In this document: one piece after another, positions 8,415 to 16,959 of the stretch | Layout of the letters: each line of letters opens with the position of its first letter | Position numbering within the stretch: the first letter of the stretch is position 1 | Source: Streptomyces sp. A1136 | GTDB taxonomy: Bacteria; Actinomycetota; Actinomycetes; Streptomycetales; Streptomycetaceae | Assembly (NCBI RefSeq): GCF_004795055.1 | Contig: NZ_SSBJ01000040.1 | Span: 1 to 59,820 of the forward strand | Length of the DNA stretch: 59,820 nt | Direction of reading: 5' to 3' | Notes under the pieces: model-generated | What the model was told of the DNA's origin: nothing | What the model saw: the letters and a program-made list of their open reading frames with translations, nothing else | Database searches by the model: none | Program-made: the position numbers and the translations under genes

Positions 8415-8424
8415 GGTGTTCTCC

Positions 8425-10044
8425 TCAAGGGGTGGGGCGGTCGGATCGGCGGAGTCGCAGGAGCTGGTCGTAGTGGGCGACGGAAGGCAGCGGGCGTGTG
8501 TCGGGCGGCAGACGGGCCCGAACGGCAGCGGGCAGCGGAGCGATACCGGGCTGACTTCCAGGGACGACGGGCTGCGCGGGCTCCTCGGGCTCGGCGTCAG
8601 CCGCCTTGCGGGCCTCCAGGGCGACGGCGTCCGCGGTCAACGCGCCAGATTTCAGCGCTGCGGCGAGGCCGGTGATCAGGTGTTCGTGGGGCAGGTGGCG
8701 GCTGAGGAGGAGGACTTCGATCAGGGCCCGGGTGCCCTCGCGTTCGCCGTGGGCCTTCACCGCGGCCTGCCACCAGGCGTCGTGAATGGGGGTGAACCGG
8801 CCGGCGGCGCGGGCCTGGTCGAGGGCGGTGGCGCCGGGCAGGGCACCCGGTTTGCGGATCAGGGCCTCCAGGTAGTGGTCGAGTTCGAGGCGGGTAGCGC
8901 CGCGGGCGATGAGCCGTTCGTGCCGGGCGACTTCCTCGCGGCCGTCGTAGACCACCAGCTCAGAGGCGTGCAGCATGACGCGGACGGTGCGGCCGATCAG
9001 GCGGACCGGCACCGAGTAGCGGTTCATCCGGACACAGATCTGGCTGTAGCGGTCGACCCGTGGAGTGGAGAGCCTGCCCGTCTCGAACGGATCCTCCGGC
9101 AGCGGCGCCAGCAGCGGCTGCTCGGTCGCGAAGTACTCGCCGATGGTGCGGGGACGGGAGCGGATGCGGCGGGCGTCGTCCTCCTGATCCCATCGGTCGA
9201 TCTTCGCGTTGAGCTCGGCGAGCGTGTCGACTTCGGGGACCGGGACGAGGTGGTTGCGGCGGAACCAGCCGATCTGGCCCTCGACTCCGCCCTTCTCGTG
9301 GGCGCCGCGGATGCCAGGCTGGCAGTAGAAGGCTTCCAGCCAGTAGTGCGAGCGGAAGGCGGTCCAGCGTTCGGCTTCAACCCGGCGGCGTGAGAGGCCC
9401 AGCACCTGGGCGACGGCGGCCCTAAGGTTGTCGTAGCGGACCTTCCCGGTCGGCACCCCGCCCAGCACGTTGAGAGCGTGGACGTGGCCCTCGAAGAACG
9501 CCTCCTGGCCGGCCGAGGCGAAGATCCGGTGCACGGCTTTCCCCGAGTACGACAGCCGGAACGCGAACAAGTAGCAGGTCACCAACTCGCCGGCCAGCTT
9601 CACCGTGACGTCCCCGAAGTCGACTTCGGCCTCGGCGCCGGGCTTGTGGGTCTGCGGGACGAAGGCGTCCACGACCCCCTTGCCGGCCTGCAGACGGATC
9701 TCCTCACGGCGGCCAGCGACGTATGCGCGGACCATCTGGTAGGAGACGTCAACGGCGTCGTGCTCGTCCAGCAGCCGGTCGTAGATCCGCTTGACCGTGT
9801 GCCGCTGCTTCCGCGGCGCGGTCAGATCCGCCGTGAGAATGGCGTCGATCAAGGGCCTGTAGGGGTCCAGCCGCGTCTCCCGCGGCCGCATCTTCTTCCG
9901 CGGCTCCGGCACCGCCGACACCAGAGCCCGCTGCACGGTCTCGAAGCCGACGCCGTACTTCCGCATGACCGCCCGCAGCGACATGCCCGTCCTGGCGTCA
10001 CGGCGGATCGCCGCGTACAGATCGACCTTGGACTTCGGCAGCAT
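8425..10044 (-). CDS. istA: IS21-family transposase IstA
   Basis: About 539 residues from ATG 10044. An N-terminal HTH (AIRRDARTGMSLRAVMRKYG) precedes the RNase H-like core with the DDE residues visible in EVDFGDV, VRYDNLRAAV and HEKGGVEGQ. After the core comes the beta-barrel region VDRYSQICVRMNRYSVPVR and the C-terminal region that contacts IstB. No stops or frameshifts are seen, so it should be active together with istB. An ATG 45 bases upstream is possible but lacks a better ribosome site. Confidence 0.95.
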   Translation of the reverse strand: MLPKSKVDLYAAIRRDARTGMSLRAVMRKYGVGFETVQRALVSAVPEPRKKMRPRETRLDPYRPLIDAILTADLTAPRKQRHTVKRIYDRLLDEHDAVDVSYQMVRAYVAGRREEIRLQAGKGVVDAFVPQTHKPGAEAEVDFGDVTVKLAGELVTCYLFAFRLSYSGKAVHRIFASAGQEAFFEGHVHALNVLGGVPTGKVRYDNLRAAVAQVLGLSRRRVEAERWTAFRSHYWLEAFYCQPGIRGAHEKGGVEGQIGWFRRNHLVPVPEVDTLAELNAKIDRWDQEDDARRIRSRPRTIGEYFATEQPLLAPLPEDPFETGRLSTPRVDRYSQICVRMNRYSVPVRLIGRTVRVMLHASELVVYDGREEVARHERLIARGATRLELDHYLEALIRKPGALPGATALDQARAAGRFTPIHDAWWQAAVKAHGEREGTRALIEVLLLSRHLPHEHLITGLAAALKSGALTADAVALEARKAADAEPEEPAQPVVPGSQPGIAPLPAAVRARLPPDTRPLPSVAHYDQLLRLRRSDRPTP

Positions 10045-10219
10045 CCGGGCCCCCTCGTCGTGCAGAGCACAACAAGGGTCCCGAATCAAGGACCGGAGCG
10101 TTCTCGGAACTCAGCAACATCACTCGTCAGTGGAAGAGGGCGTTCCTGTGGTTGAGCTACAGGCGTTCCTCTAACTCGCTAACAAAGCCAAGCAGCCGAC
10201 AGCGGGGGCTTGCCCAGGG

Positions 10220-12055
10220 TCAGATTTCCACCGCCTGCTGCTCGGCGGTCAGGGCCTCCGCGCGCCGCCCCACCGCCGACAGGAAGGACCCGAGGTTGGA
10301 CAGCGAGCGTGCAAGGTCGGGTTCGTAGGCAGGGGTGGTCCGAGTGAGGCGTTGCCAGGCTCCGCGGGCGTCTTGTGCGGCTGTGAGGGCGTTGTCGCGA
10401 AGTCCGGCGTAGGAGAGACGTACGGCGAGGGCCTCGTTGGTGCGGGCGTGGGTGAGGGGATCTTGTGTGGTGTCGAGGCGGTGGCGGGCCAGGCGGGAGG
10501 TGATGGCGGCGACGCCGACGTCGAGGTCGGTGTGCCGGCCGGTAGGTAGGTGGGGCTCGATGGCTTCCAGGACCGTGATGTCGATGTGGTCGAGGCCGGC
10601 CAGGGCCGCGAGGGCGGCGCCGCCTGCGTGCAGGGCGAGTTCGGGGTAATTGGTGAGCAGGGGGTAGAGCTGGCCGGTGGCGATGTGCGGCCAGCGGCGG
10701 GCGGTTTCGATCAGCACGGTCAGGGTGCCGCGGGTCCAGGGTGCGGGTGTGTCGGTGCCGGCGCGTCTGAGGACGAGGCGTTGAGCGACCTGGTGGGCCC
10801 AGTCGTCGGTGACCGCCCCGGACACGGGCTGGGGTGCGCCGGGATCGTCAGGGCTGGGCGGGGTGGTCAGGCCGATGAAGTCTTCGCCGAGGCGGTCGGG
10901 ATACAGCGGTTCCAGGACCGTGTGGCTGTGTGCCGGGGGGTAGCAGTACTGGTGGTCGTCCAGGAGGGTGTTGGCCGCTGCGTCGGTGTCGGCGAGCCCG
11001 GCGCGGTGCAGGGCGTCCCAGCCGTGCGGGTCGCGGGCCAGGGGGCCGGTGAGGGTGGCGGTCAGCACGGTGCGGCCCATCGCGGTCGGCCCGGTGGACA
11101 GTACCCCGGTCGGGGACCGATGCAGCTCGCTCCAGTAGGCACGTTCGCGTTTCAGGAGGTAGGCGGAGGCGCGGGCCGGGTCAGTGGGGGCAGGGTCACC
11201 GTGGCGGCGGGCGTCGACGGCGGCCAGGGCCGCAATATGGATGGTCAGGACCTGGGCGTAGTCCTCGTCAGTGTCCAAGGCCGGGGGCGGATCGATGGGG
11301 CGGGCCTGATCGGTGAGCAGGCCGAGGTGGTCGGCGAAGCGGTCCCGTGCCTGCTGGAACAGTTCGGCGCGTGCCTGCGGGTCGGCGGCCAGCGGCGGCA
11401 GCAGGTGGGTGCTGACACCGGCATCGAGGTGGTCGCCGATCCAGGTGTCCAGGCTGTCCCACCAGACTCCGGCCGGGCGGGCCAGCAGCAGGACACGGAC
11501 CGGGACGCTGCCGCGGTTCAGCAGCGCTTCGCGCAGCAGTCTGCGCAGGTCGGCAGCGGGCCAGCGTTCGGCGTAGTCGGCCACCAGCAGGATTCCTGCC
11601 TTGGTCTCGGGGGGTGGGGTGGTGGCGACGGGGACGGCGTCGGCCTCGTTGACGGCCGCCTGCCACACCGTCCAGCCCGCCTGGCGGCTGATTTCGGCGA
11701 AGTGGGCGGCAACGCGGGTCTTGCCCTGCCCGCCGGGACCGTGGACCAGCCGGACGGCGAACCGATCGGCTGCCTCGTCCCGCCAGTGGGCCAAGGTGTC
11801 CAAGTCGCTGCGCCGTCCGGTGAAGGGCACCACCTGATGCCCTGCCCGGAGCAACCGGGAGGGCTGTGTCATCAGTTCGCGGGCCCGCACCGGACGGGCC
11901 GCGGCGGGGAAGTCCTCGATCCGGTAGCCGGGCTTCCAGTGGTAGACGAACTGGACATGCTGGGTGCCGTGGTCACCGACCTGCAGTGCAGTCGGTCCGT
12001 GGAAAACGCTGCCCCGTACGCCGGCCTCGGCGCCACCGGGGTCGCCGCCGGTCAT
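10220..12055 (-). CDS. STAND/NLR-like ATPase with N-terminal amyloid-type motif, TPR array truncated
   Basis: 611 residues. Residues 12-38 hold the motif G-S-V-F-H-G-P-T-x-x-Q-x-G, continuing to Q-x-V-x-F, matching position by position the C-terminal motif of the protein encoded just upstream. The NTPase domain follows: Walker A GPGGQGKT (106-113) and Walker B ILLVADYAE (155-163), then a winged-helix-like linker region, then helical repeats; a single TPR-like unit (PDLARSLSNLGSFLSAVGRR) precedes the stop. Relatives carry many such repeats, so the sensor end has been cut off by a rearrangement near 10220. In the family the C-terminal repeats sense a trigger, the ATPase oligomerises and the N-terminal motif nucleates an effector. 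The ATG overlaps the previous stop (ATGA). Confidence 0.8.
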   Translation of the reverse strand: MTGGDPGGAEAGVRGSVFHGPTALQVGDHGTQHVQFVYHWKPGYRIEDFPAAARPVRARELMTQPSRLLRAGHQVVPFTGRRSDLDTLAHWRDEAADRFAVRLVHGPGGQGKTRVAAHFAEISRQAGWTVWQAAVNEADAVPVATTPPPETKAGILLVADYAERWPAADLRRLLREALLNRGSVPVRVLLLARPAGVWWDSLDTWIGDHLDAGVSTHLLPPLAADPQARAELFQQARDRFADHLGLLTDQARPIDPPPALDTDEDYAQVLTIHIAALAAVDARRHGDPAPTDPARASAYLLKRERAYWSELHRSPTGVLSTGPTAMGRTVLTATLTGPLARDPHGWDALHRAGLADTDAAANTLLDDHQYCYPPAHSHTVLEPLYPDRLGEDFIGLTTPPSPDDPGAPQPVSGAVTDDWAHQVAQRLVLRRAGTDTPAPWTRGTLTVLIETARRWPHIATGQLYPLLTNYPELALHAGGAALAALAGLDHIDITVLEAIEPHLPTGRHTDLDVGVAAITSRLARHRLDTTQDPLTHARTNEALAVRLSYAGLRDNALTAAQDARGAWQRLTRTTPAYEPDLARSLSNLGSFLSAVGRRAEALTAEQQAVEI

Positions 12056-12492
12056 GCTCCGGGGCCGAAGCGGACATCCTGCCGGTTGTTGTTCCCGGCT
12101 TGGAACACGGTCGGTCCGCTGAACGTGTTGCCGGACATCAGCCCGCCGTTGACAGCCAGCCCCGACCCGGCCTGCTCCAGCACCTCCCTCAGCTGATCGG
12201 CGGCCTGGGCGCGCCGCTCATGGTCCAAGTCTTCCAGCAGGGTCTCGATACGGGTCCGCCACATGCTCTGGTGGCGGACCCGGACCAGCTCCACCGCGGT
12301 GTCGTCGGCGGCCGCGAGCTCGGCCGCACTGCTGTCCAGCCGCTCCACCTACCGGCGCTCCCGCTCGGCGTCCCCACGGCCGAACCACCGCGCCACCTGA
12401 CCACGCAGGCCGTTCCACGCATCGGTTCCCACTGCCTGCACCACCGCCGTGCCCCCCGCCGCGGCCAACGCCGTCAACGACTCACTCAACAT
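12052..12492 (-). pseudogene. small NLR partner with C-terminal amyloid-type motif, interrupted by TAG
   Basis: From ATG 12492 the frame reads MLSESLTALAAAGGTAVVQA, AWNGLRGQVARWFGRGDAE, then RR and an amber stop (12351-12349), then continues in frame with VERLDSSAAELAAADD and two amphipathic helices to the end. The C-terminus carries GNTFSGPTVFQAGNNN then RQDVRF, the twin of the motif at the NLR N-terminus. The N-terminal hydrophobic helix could insert in membranes, as expected of a death effector. CAG to TAG is a one-base change; restart at the GTG directly after the stop (12348) would give a 98-residue product that keeps the motif. Its stop overlaps the NLR start. Confidence 0.7.
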
Positions 12493-12609
12493 CCGGCCCC
12501 CCTGCTGTCACTCACTGCCTGCGATTCGCACTACGACGCTAGAGCCCTACCGCCGGGTACACAGCCTCTTTACCCGAGAGGCGCCGACCCGAGTCCTTCA
12601 AGTTCCTGT

Positions 12610-12786
12610 CTCCGCCACGCTCCTCCGGACCTGCTCATGGCCGGTAACCAGCGCTTCGTCACCGGCACGCCCGAGCACCCGAACCAGGACGCCACCCGCC
12701 GCACCGAGACCGCACCGTCCCAGCAGCCCTTCGCCGTGCTGTTCGGATGCTCCGACTCCCGGCTGGCCGCCGAGATCTCCCGAGGA
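12610..12786 (+). pseudogene. beta-carbonic anhydrase, N-terminal fragment
   Basis: The frame reads LLMAGNQRFVTGTPEHPNQ, followed by FAVLFGCSDSRLAAE, the hallmark of beta-class carbonic anhydrases: the cysteine and aspartate of C-S-D-S-R are the first zinc ligand and its partner. The segment with the second zinc histidine and cysteine is missing; homology stops at AAEIS. Confidence 0.7.
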
Positions 12787-13014
12787 CTTCCGTACCGGCG
12801 ACATGCCCGGCGGTGCGGACTACGAACAGGTCGCCCAGGCCGCGGTCGAGGATGGCCGGCTCGGCCTCGCGGGCCGACCGCCGGTCCTTTTCAGGGAGCT
12901 TGGCCCGGGGTCGGTTTGGGGGTCCCGGTGGGGGTCGCGTGCCGTGGCGTGGCCGAGGACCACGACCAACGGCGCATTCAGCACATGCACTCCGAACTCG
13001 ATGCTCGAACCGGT

Positions 13015-13920
13015 TCAGGCGCTGCGGGGTTTGCGGCCGGCAGTCTTCTTCGCCGCAGCCTCCTTCGCGGCCGTCTTCTTCGCCGGGGCGGTCTTCTTGG
13101 TGGTCTTCTTCGCGGCGGGCAGGTCGTGGACGGTGGCGTCACCGCCGCCGGTGCGGGAGGCTTTGGCCTGGCTGACGGACTTCTCCAGCATGGCCATGAG
13201 GTCCACGACCTCCGCCGAGGCCGGGGCGGGGGTCTCGACCGGCTCGGGGCGGGTGCCGGCGGTCTTGGCCTGGATCAGTTTGTCCAGCGCCTCGCGGTAC
13301 TCGTCGTGCATCTGGCCGAGGTCACGGCCGGAGAGGGTGTCCGCGAGCGCGATGGCCGCCTCGATCTCCTCGTCGGAGACCTCCACGTCCGGCACCTCGA
13401 CCTGGGAGGCGTCGCGGATCTCGTCCGGCCACCGCATCCCGTGCAAAACGATCACATCGTCCAGCACCCTGAGCAGCCCGAGCCGCTCACGGTCGCGCAT
13501 CGCGAACTTGGCCACCGCCACCTTCGAGGACCGCTCCAAGGCTTGGCGCAGCAGTTCGTACGGCTTCGCCGCGACTCCTTCGGCGGCGAGGTAGTAGGAG
13601 GCTCCGATACGGATCGGGTCGATGCTCTCGGTGGGCACGAATGCCACGATCTCGATGGCCTTCGCGGTGGGCAGGGGCAGCGCGTCCAGATCCTCGTCGG
13701 TGACCGGAATGGTGCCCACCGCCGTCTCATAGCCGCGGGTGATCTCCTCCGAGGTCAACTCCTTGCCGTCGACCTCGCACACCTTCCGGTACCGGATCCG
13801 GCCGCCATCCGCGACGTGGAACTGGTGAAGCGAGATCGCATGCGACTCGGTCGCCGGGAACACCTTGATCGGAATCGTGACCAGGCCAAAACTGATCGCA
13901 CCAGACCAAATAGGGCGCAT
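13015..13920 (-). CDS. ku: DNA end-binding protein Ku
   Basis: A 301-residue bacterial Ku. The N-terminus MRPIWSGAISFGLVTIPIKV and the segment SLHQFHVADGGRIRYRKVC are diagnostic of the Ku core that forms a homodimeric ring on broken DNA ends. After residue 250 comes a lysine- and alanine-rich tail of AKKT-type repeats, as in the extended Ku of soil actinobacteria, which adds non-specific DNA binding. It pairs with the LigD-type ligase upstream on the same strand, forming a two-part NHEJ system. A small plus-strand gene lies between them, so they probably have separate promoters. Confidence 0.95.
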   Translation of the reverse strand: MRPIWSGAISFGLVTIPIKVFPATESHAISLHQFHVADGGRIRYRKVCEVDGKELTSEEITRGYETAVGTIPVTDEDLDALPLPTAKAIEIVAFVPTESIDPIRIGASYYLAAEGVAAKPYELLRQALERSSKVAVAKFAMRDRERLGLLRVLDDVIVLHGMRWPDEIRDASQVEVPDVEVSDEEIEAAIALADTLSGRDLGQMHDEYREALDKLIQAKTAGTRPEPVETPAPASAEVVDLMAMLEKSVSQAKASRTGGGDATVHDLPAAKKTTKKTAPAKKTAAKEAAAKKTAGRKPRSA

Positions 13921-14093
13921 TTACGTTTCTCCTCGCGAAGGCTCTCATTCCAGCCTCGCACCATCACCGGCCCCTCCACCGCCCCAGCGGAACCGGCCGG
14001 GCGCATGCCCGACACCCTGCCGTGTACCCCCCGCAGCCAGCCCGCCAGCAGCGCACGCCTGTGACGGTGGAGTTCGTCGAGCGTTGATCCGGC

Positions 14094-14336
14094 ATGGACG
14101 AAGACTTCCTCGACGCGCTCCTCGATGCCGCGGGCGAGACCCGACTCAAGCTACTGACCGAGGACGAGGCCAGAGCCGTCATGATGCTTCTGGGCGCCCT
14201 CGAGGACGAGACCCGCTCAGAAGAGGTTCGCCGGGCCAGGCGAGATGCGCTTCCGCCTCGGATCATGCCTCGGAGCCCCAGCGGCCTACGGCCCGATGCC
14301 GTCGTGACGACAAGCCCCGACGCGGCGTGGCCATGA
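14094..14336 (+). CDS. small acidic hypothetical protein
   Basis: 80 residues. The first 45 look genuinely coding (MDEDFLDALLDAAGE, then LTEDEARAVMMLLGALED: two amphipathic acidic helices); the proline- and arginine-rich rest may be an extension after a lost stop. It lies between ku and ligD on the opposite strand. Function unknown. Confidence 0.45.
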   Translation: MDEDFLDALLDAAGETRLKLLTEDEARAVMMLLGALEDETRSEEVRRARRDALPPRIMPRSPSGLRPDAVVTTSPDAAWP

Positions 14337-14350
14337 CCGAACTTGCTGTC

Positions 14351-15373
14351 TCAGCTCGCAGATGTACCTGGATCCGCCCGGAACCGGGACACGTCCCGCG
14401 CCGTGAGGTCCAAGCGCAGGCGTTTGAAGCGGACGGGGTGCCGGTAGATGCCGCCGTGGTCGACGGCGGTGTCGGCGCTGATCTCCGCGACCAGCTCGGG
14501 ACGGACCAGGGTCACATCCAAGGCATCGCGGCTGCCCCACGCCGAGACGAACCGCATGCCCGTCCACGGGTGCTCGGGGTCTGCCGCGGTCAGATTCTCG
14601 CCGACCAGGTGGGCCGCCTCCGGGCGCAGGGGGACCGTGCGGCCGATCGAGCGCAGGCGGTCGTGGGTGTCGTGGCGGCCCAGGAGGAGGAGGTGGGGGC
14701 GGGCGAGGGTGCCGGTGATCGCGCCGATGATCGCTTCGGCGGTGTCCCGCCACCTCAGTTTGTACCAGCCTCTGTATCCCGGCCGGTAGGGCTGGTTCAT
14801 GGCTTTGACCACGATGCCTTCGAGGCCGGGGACGTCGGTCCAGGACTCCAGCCACTTCTGGGCCTTGATCAAGTCCGTGCTCATGGGGCACAACGTCCAC
14901 GGGGCCTTGAGCCGGTGGGTGGTAAAGAGGGCTTCCAGTCGCAGGCGGCGCCGGCGATACGGATGGCGCAGCAACTCGACACCGTCCTCCTGGAGGACGT
15001 CGAAGGCGATGAAGAACGCGGGCAGCGACGCTGCGAGCTCGCGCGCGGCGCGGCCGCGGGCGGCGGCGCGGCGTTGCAGCCCCTCGAACGACAATCGGCC
15101 CGCTGCCGTGTCCCACACGACGAGTTCACCGTCGAGGACCAGGCCGTCGGGCAGCTGCTCGGCCGCGGCGACGAGGTCGGGAAACCGGTCCTGGATCAGC
15201 CTCCCGCGCCGGGTCTGCACCAGTAGCCGCTCGCCGGCGCCGGTCGGGGTGAACAGCAGCGCCCGGTAACCGTCGAACTTCTGCTCAAACGCCGGCTCGC
15301 CCAGCACGCCGGAGCCCGGCACCGACTCCACAGCCTGCGCCAGCATCGGCTCCACCGGCGGCCGCAACGTCAC
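14351..15373 (-). CDS. ligD: ATP-dependent DNA ligase, LigD ligase-domain type
   Basis: 340 residues from GTG 15373, which has AAGGAGG seven bases upstream. The active-site lysine is in KFDGYRA (K32), followed by the adenylation-domain motifs LDGELVVWD, FIAFDVL, EGIVVKAM and WYKLRWRD, then an OB-fold ending VRFKRLRLDLTARDVSRF. It has only the ligase domain of LigD, without polymerase or phosphoesterase domains, as in split NHEJ systems. It seals ends held by Ku. A second copy lacking the active site lies at 3655-4525. Confidence 0.9.
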   Translation of the reverse strand: MTLRPPVEPMLAQAVESVPGSGVLGEPAFEQKFDGYRALLFTPTGAGERLLVQTRRGRLIQDRFPDLVAAAEQLPDGLVLDGELVVWDTAAGRLSFEGLQRRAAARGRAARELAASLPAFFIAFDVLQEDGVELLRHPYRRRRLRLEALFTTHRLKAPWTLCPMSTDLIKAQKWLESWTDVPGLEGIVVKAMNQPYRPGYRGWYKLRWRDTAEAIIGAITGTLARPHLLLLGRHDTHDRLRSIGRTVPLRPEAAHLVGENLTAADPEHPWTGMRFVSAWGSRDALDVTLVRPELVAEISADTAVDHGGIYRHPVRFKRLRLDLTARDVSRFRADPGTSAS

Positions 15374-15798
15374 CCCGGCCCCTCCTTCATGCACGCGCGC
15401 TCCCCACAGCCGGCGCCCACCGTGATGCGAGACGGGTGGCCAGCTCGGCGAGGCGCACGACTGGCTTACGCGGGCGGTGCTGCTCCAGCCTGAGACGTTC
15501 TCTGCACCCCGCACACAAGGGGTTCCCACCCACCCCGTATCTATGGGTGGTCGTCTGACTTCTCTCCACCGACAGCGAGATCGGCGCCGTCATCGAAGCG
15601 CCGGCCGAAGACCTTCTCGTTTCGACAAGTCCTGCCCCGGGTGCTCGGCTACGGACCTGCGGACGCCGTACCCTCGCGTGCAGGCATCTGACTGGCCTCC
15701 CCTCGAGGCTCGGCGGCGCCCTGCCCAACGAGCCAGAGATGCTGCAGTTGACACCGCAGCATCTCGTGACTGGCGAGCCGCAGCCACACGCTTGACCT
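15374..15798. other. no gene seen
   Basis: No frame on either strand has convincing coding character. The part nearest the ligase start is its likely promoter and leader region. Confidence 0.4.
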
Positions 15799-16113
15799 CT
15801 ACTGCCCGCCTCGTATGGCCAGCACCAGCCAGACGACTGGTACCGCTGCCAGAACGATCAGCAGTAGACAGCACGGCAGCGGGGACGGCCCCTTGAGGGG
15901 CGGCTGGGCTGCTATCTGCGGGGCCACTCGGCGCACGTCGTCGGCGTGATACCACGTCTTACTGGCGGACCCGGTAGTGGTCATCCAGCTGTCCGTACGG
16001 ACCCGCACTCCGTGGGCCAGCGCATTTACATACACCGAGCGAGCACCCACGCCCGGCCACAAAGTGCTGACCTGGCGCGCCGTCAGCCAGACGCCCTCGA
16101 ACTCGCCAGCCAT
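15799..16113 (-). CDS. small tail-anchored protein with HTH-like start
   Basis: 104 residues. The N-terminus MAGEFEGVWLTARQVSTLWP resembles an excisionase-type HTH (W-L-T-A-R-Q-V). The middle contains SASKTWYHADDVRRVAP. The C-terminus is one membrane helix (CCLLLIVLAAVPVVWLVLAI) with a short positive tail, so it should be a tail-anchored inner-membrane protein facing the cytosol. Start chosen for the GAGAGGGG ribosome site. Function unknown. Confidence 0.6.
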   Translation of the reverse strand: MAGEFEGVWLTARQVSTLWPGVGARSVYVNALAHGVRVRTDSWMTTTGSASKTWYHADDVRRVAPQIAAQPPLKGPSPLPCCLLLIVLAAVPVVWLVLAIRGGQ

Positions 16114-16570
16114 ATCGTGCCCCTCTCCCGGCAGCCAGTGACACAGCATCACGAACTGTCCCATGGCCAGGCGCAATTCGTCCCTCCCATCACTTCTCGG
16201 GGTTCCGACGCGCCGATCCGCTTCCCGGGATCTGACTGCCGCCCGACCCCCATTTCACGGCGACGTGGTGGAGGACCGTTAGTGCAGTCAACAAGCCATC
16301 ACCGACAGGGGCCGGCCTGGTCCCGCGACCAGGTCACGGGCACCGGGCGCGGTATGGGGGTGCTCATGGGCGGGTCTTCTCGATGACGGCACTGTGGTGA
16401 ACCGTTTCGCCGCCTGTGACTGAGGGCTGCACTTGGCCCCGGAGCGTTCTACTTGGCCCCTTGAGCGTTTTAGGTAGCGGCCCGACAGCGGCGGCCGCCT
16501 CTCACCTGAGGTGTTTGCGAGCAGCGGCCCGGCGCCTCCACTTGTCATTGGCTCCGCGTACGGTCTGCGC
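16114..16570. other. no gene seen
   Basis: No supportable frame. A GC-rich inverted repeat (CCTGGTCCCGCGACCAGG, near 16317-16334) may be a terminator or chance structure. Confidence 0.35.
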
Positions 16571-16900
16571 ATGCTTGATCAGAGACCCCCCTTGTCATCG
16601 GTATCCGACTTCGCGACCTGGGAGCCCGTTCTGCGGCTCATGCTGGCCGACGACACGGATCGGCGTGCCGCCCGGTTTGCGCGTGTCGCAGGGCGCATCA
16701 GCCAATACGGCACGAGCCTTGCGTATCGAGGATCCATGTCGTCGAAAGCGCGGACCGCGGTGGAGAACATATAGCGGGCGCTCGCGCGCGGCGGAGTCCA
16801 GGAGATCGCGTTCAGGGCGGAGATCCAGCCGGACGGTCGGACCACGCTCGGCCTGGTCTTGCCGAGCCCGGTCGTGGAACCGGCGCTCTGCCCTTGTGAC
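16571..16900 (+). pseudogene. remnant of the SUKH-LRR protein N-terminal domain
   Basis: The frame MLDQRPPLSSVSDFATWEPV aligns with the start of the protein at 41673-43022 (there HAFATWEPLLQLI), and the match resumes after a TAG (16772-16774) with VQEIAFRAEIQPDGRTTLGL against GAVTFVMETETSGRTRLHL. Only the first 110 residues remain. It is a decayed paralogue in the opposite orientation. Confidence 0.6.
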
Positions 16901-16959
16901 CGTGCGCTTCATGTGGCCTCTTGGCCACACCTGGTCGTTCCCAGGCCGGGCAGTCGGGA

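Larger units (their letters stand above)
7600..10129 (-). mobile_element. IS21-family insertion sequence
   Basis: istA and istB are both full length and in the usual order. They are bracketed by inverted repeats starting TGCCGAGTGATG on the left (7600) and ending CATCACTCGTCA on the right (10129), 14 of 17 bases matching over the wider repeat, with the TG...CA ends expected of the family. I see no clear target duplication, so exact ends remain tentative. A scarred istB remnant at 44430-44502 and an istA remnant near 45900-45985 show related copies elsewhere. Confidence 0.7.

Noticed and set aside
7600..10129. Counting the IS21 copy as the cause of the NLR truncation
   Set aside because: About 90 bases separate the IS end from the NLR stop, and no IS end sits at the break, so another event is as likely.
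10550..12196. 548-residue plus-strand frame opposite the NLR gene
   Set aside because: Valine/glycine/glutamine-rich shadow; the minus strand has Walker motifs.
12787..13014. A gene from the frame reading GADYEQVAQAAVEDGRLGLA
   Set aside because: Short, without start or family match, wedged between a carbonic anhydrase fragment and ku; likely debris.
16317..16334. Isolated GC-rich inverted repeat as an RNA element
   Set aside because: Too short and without adjacent conserved features; could be chance in this base composition.
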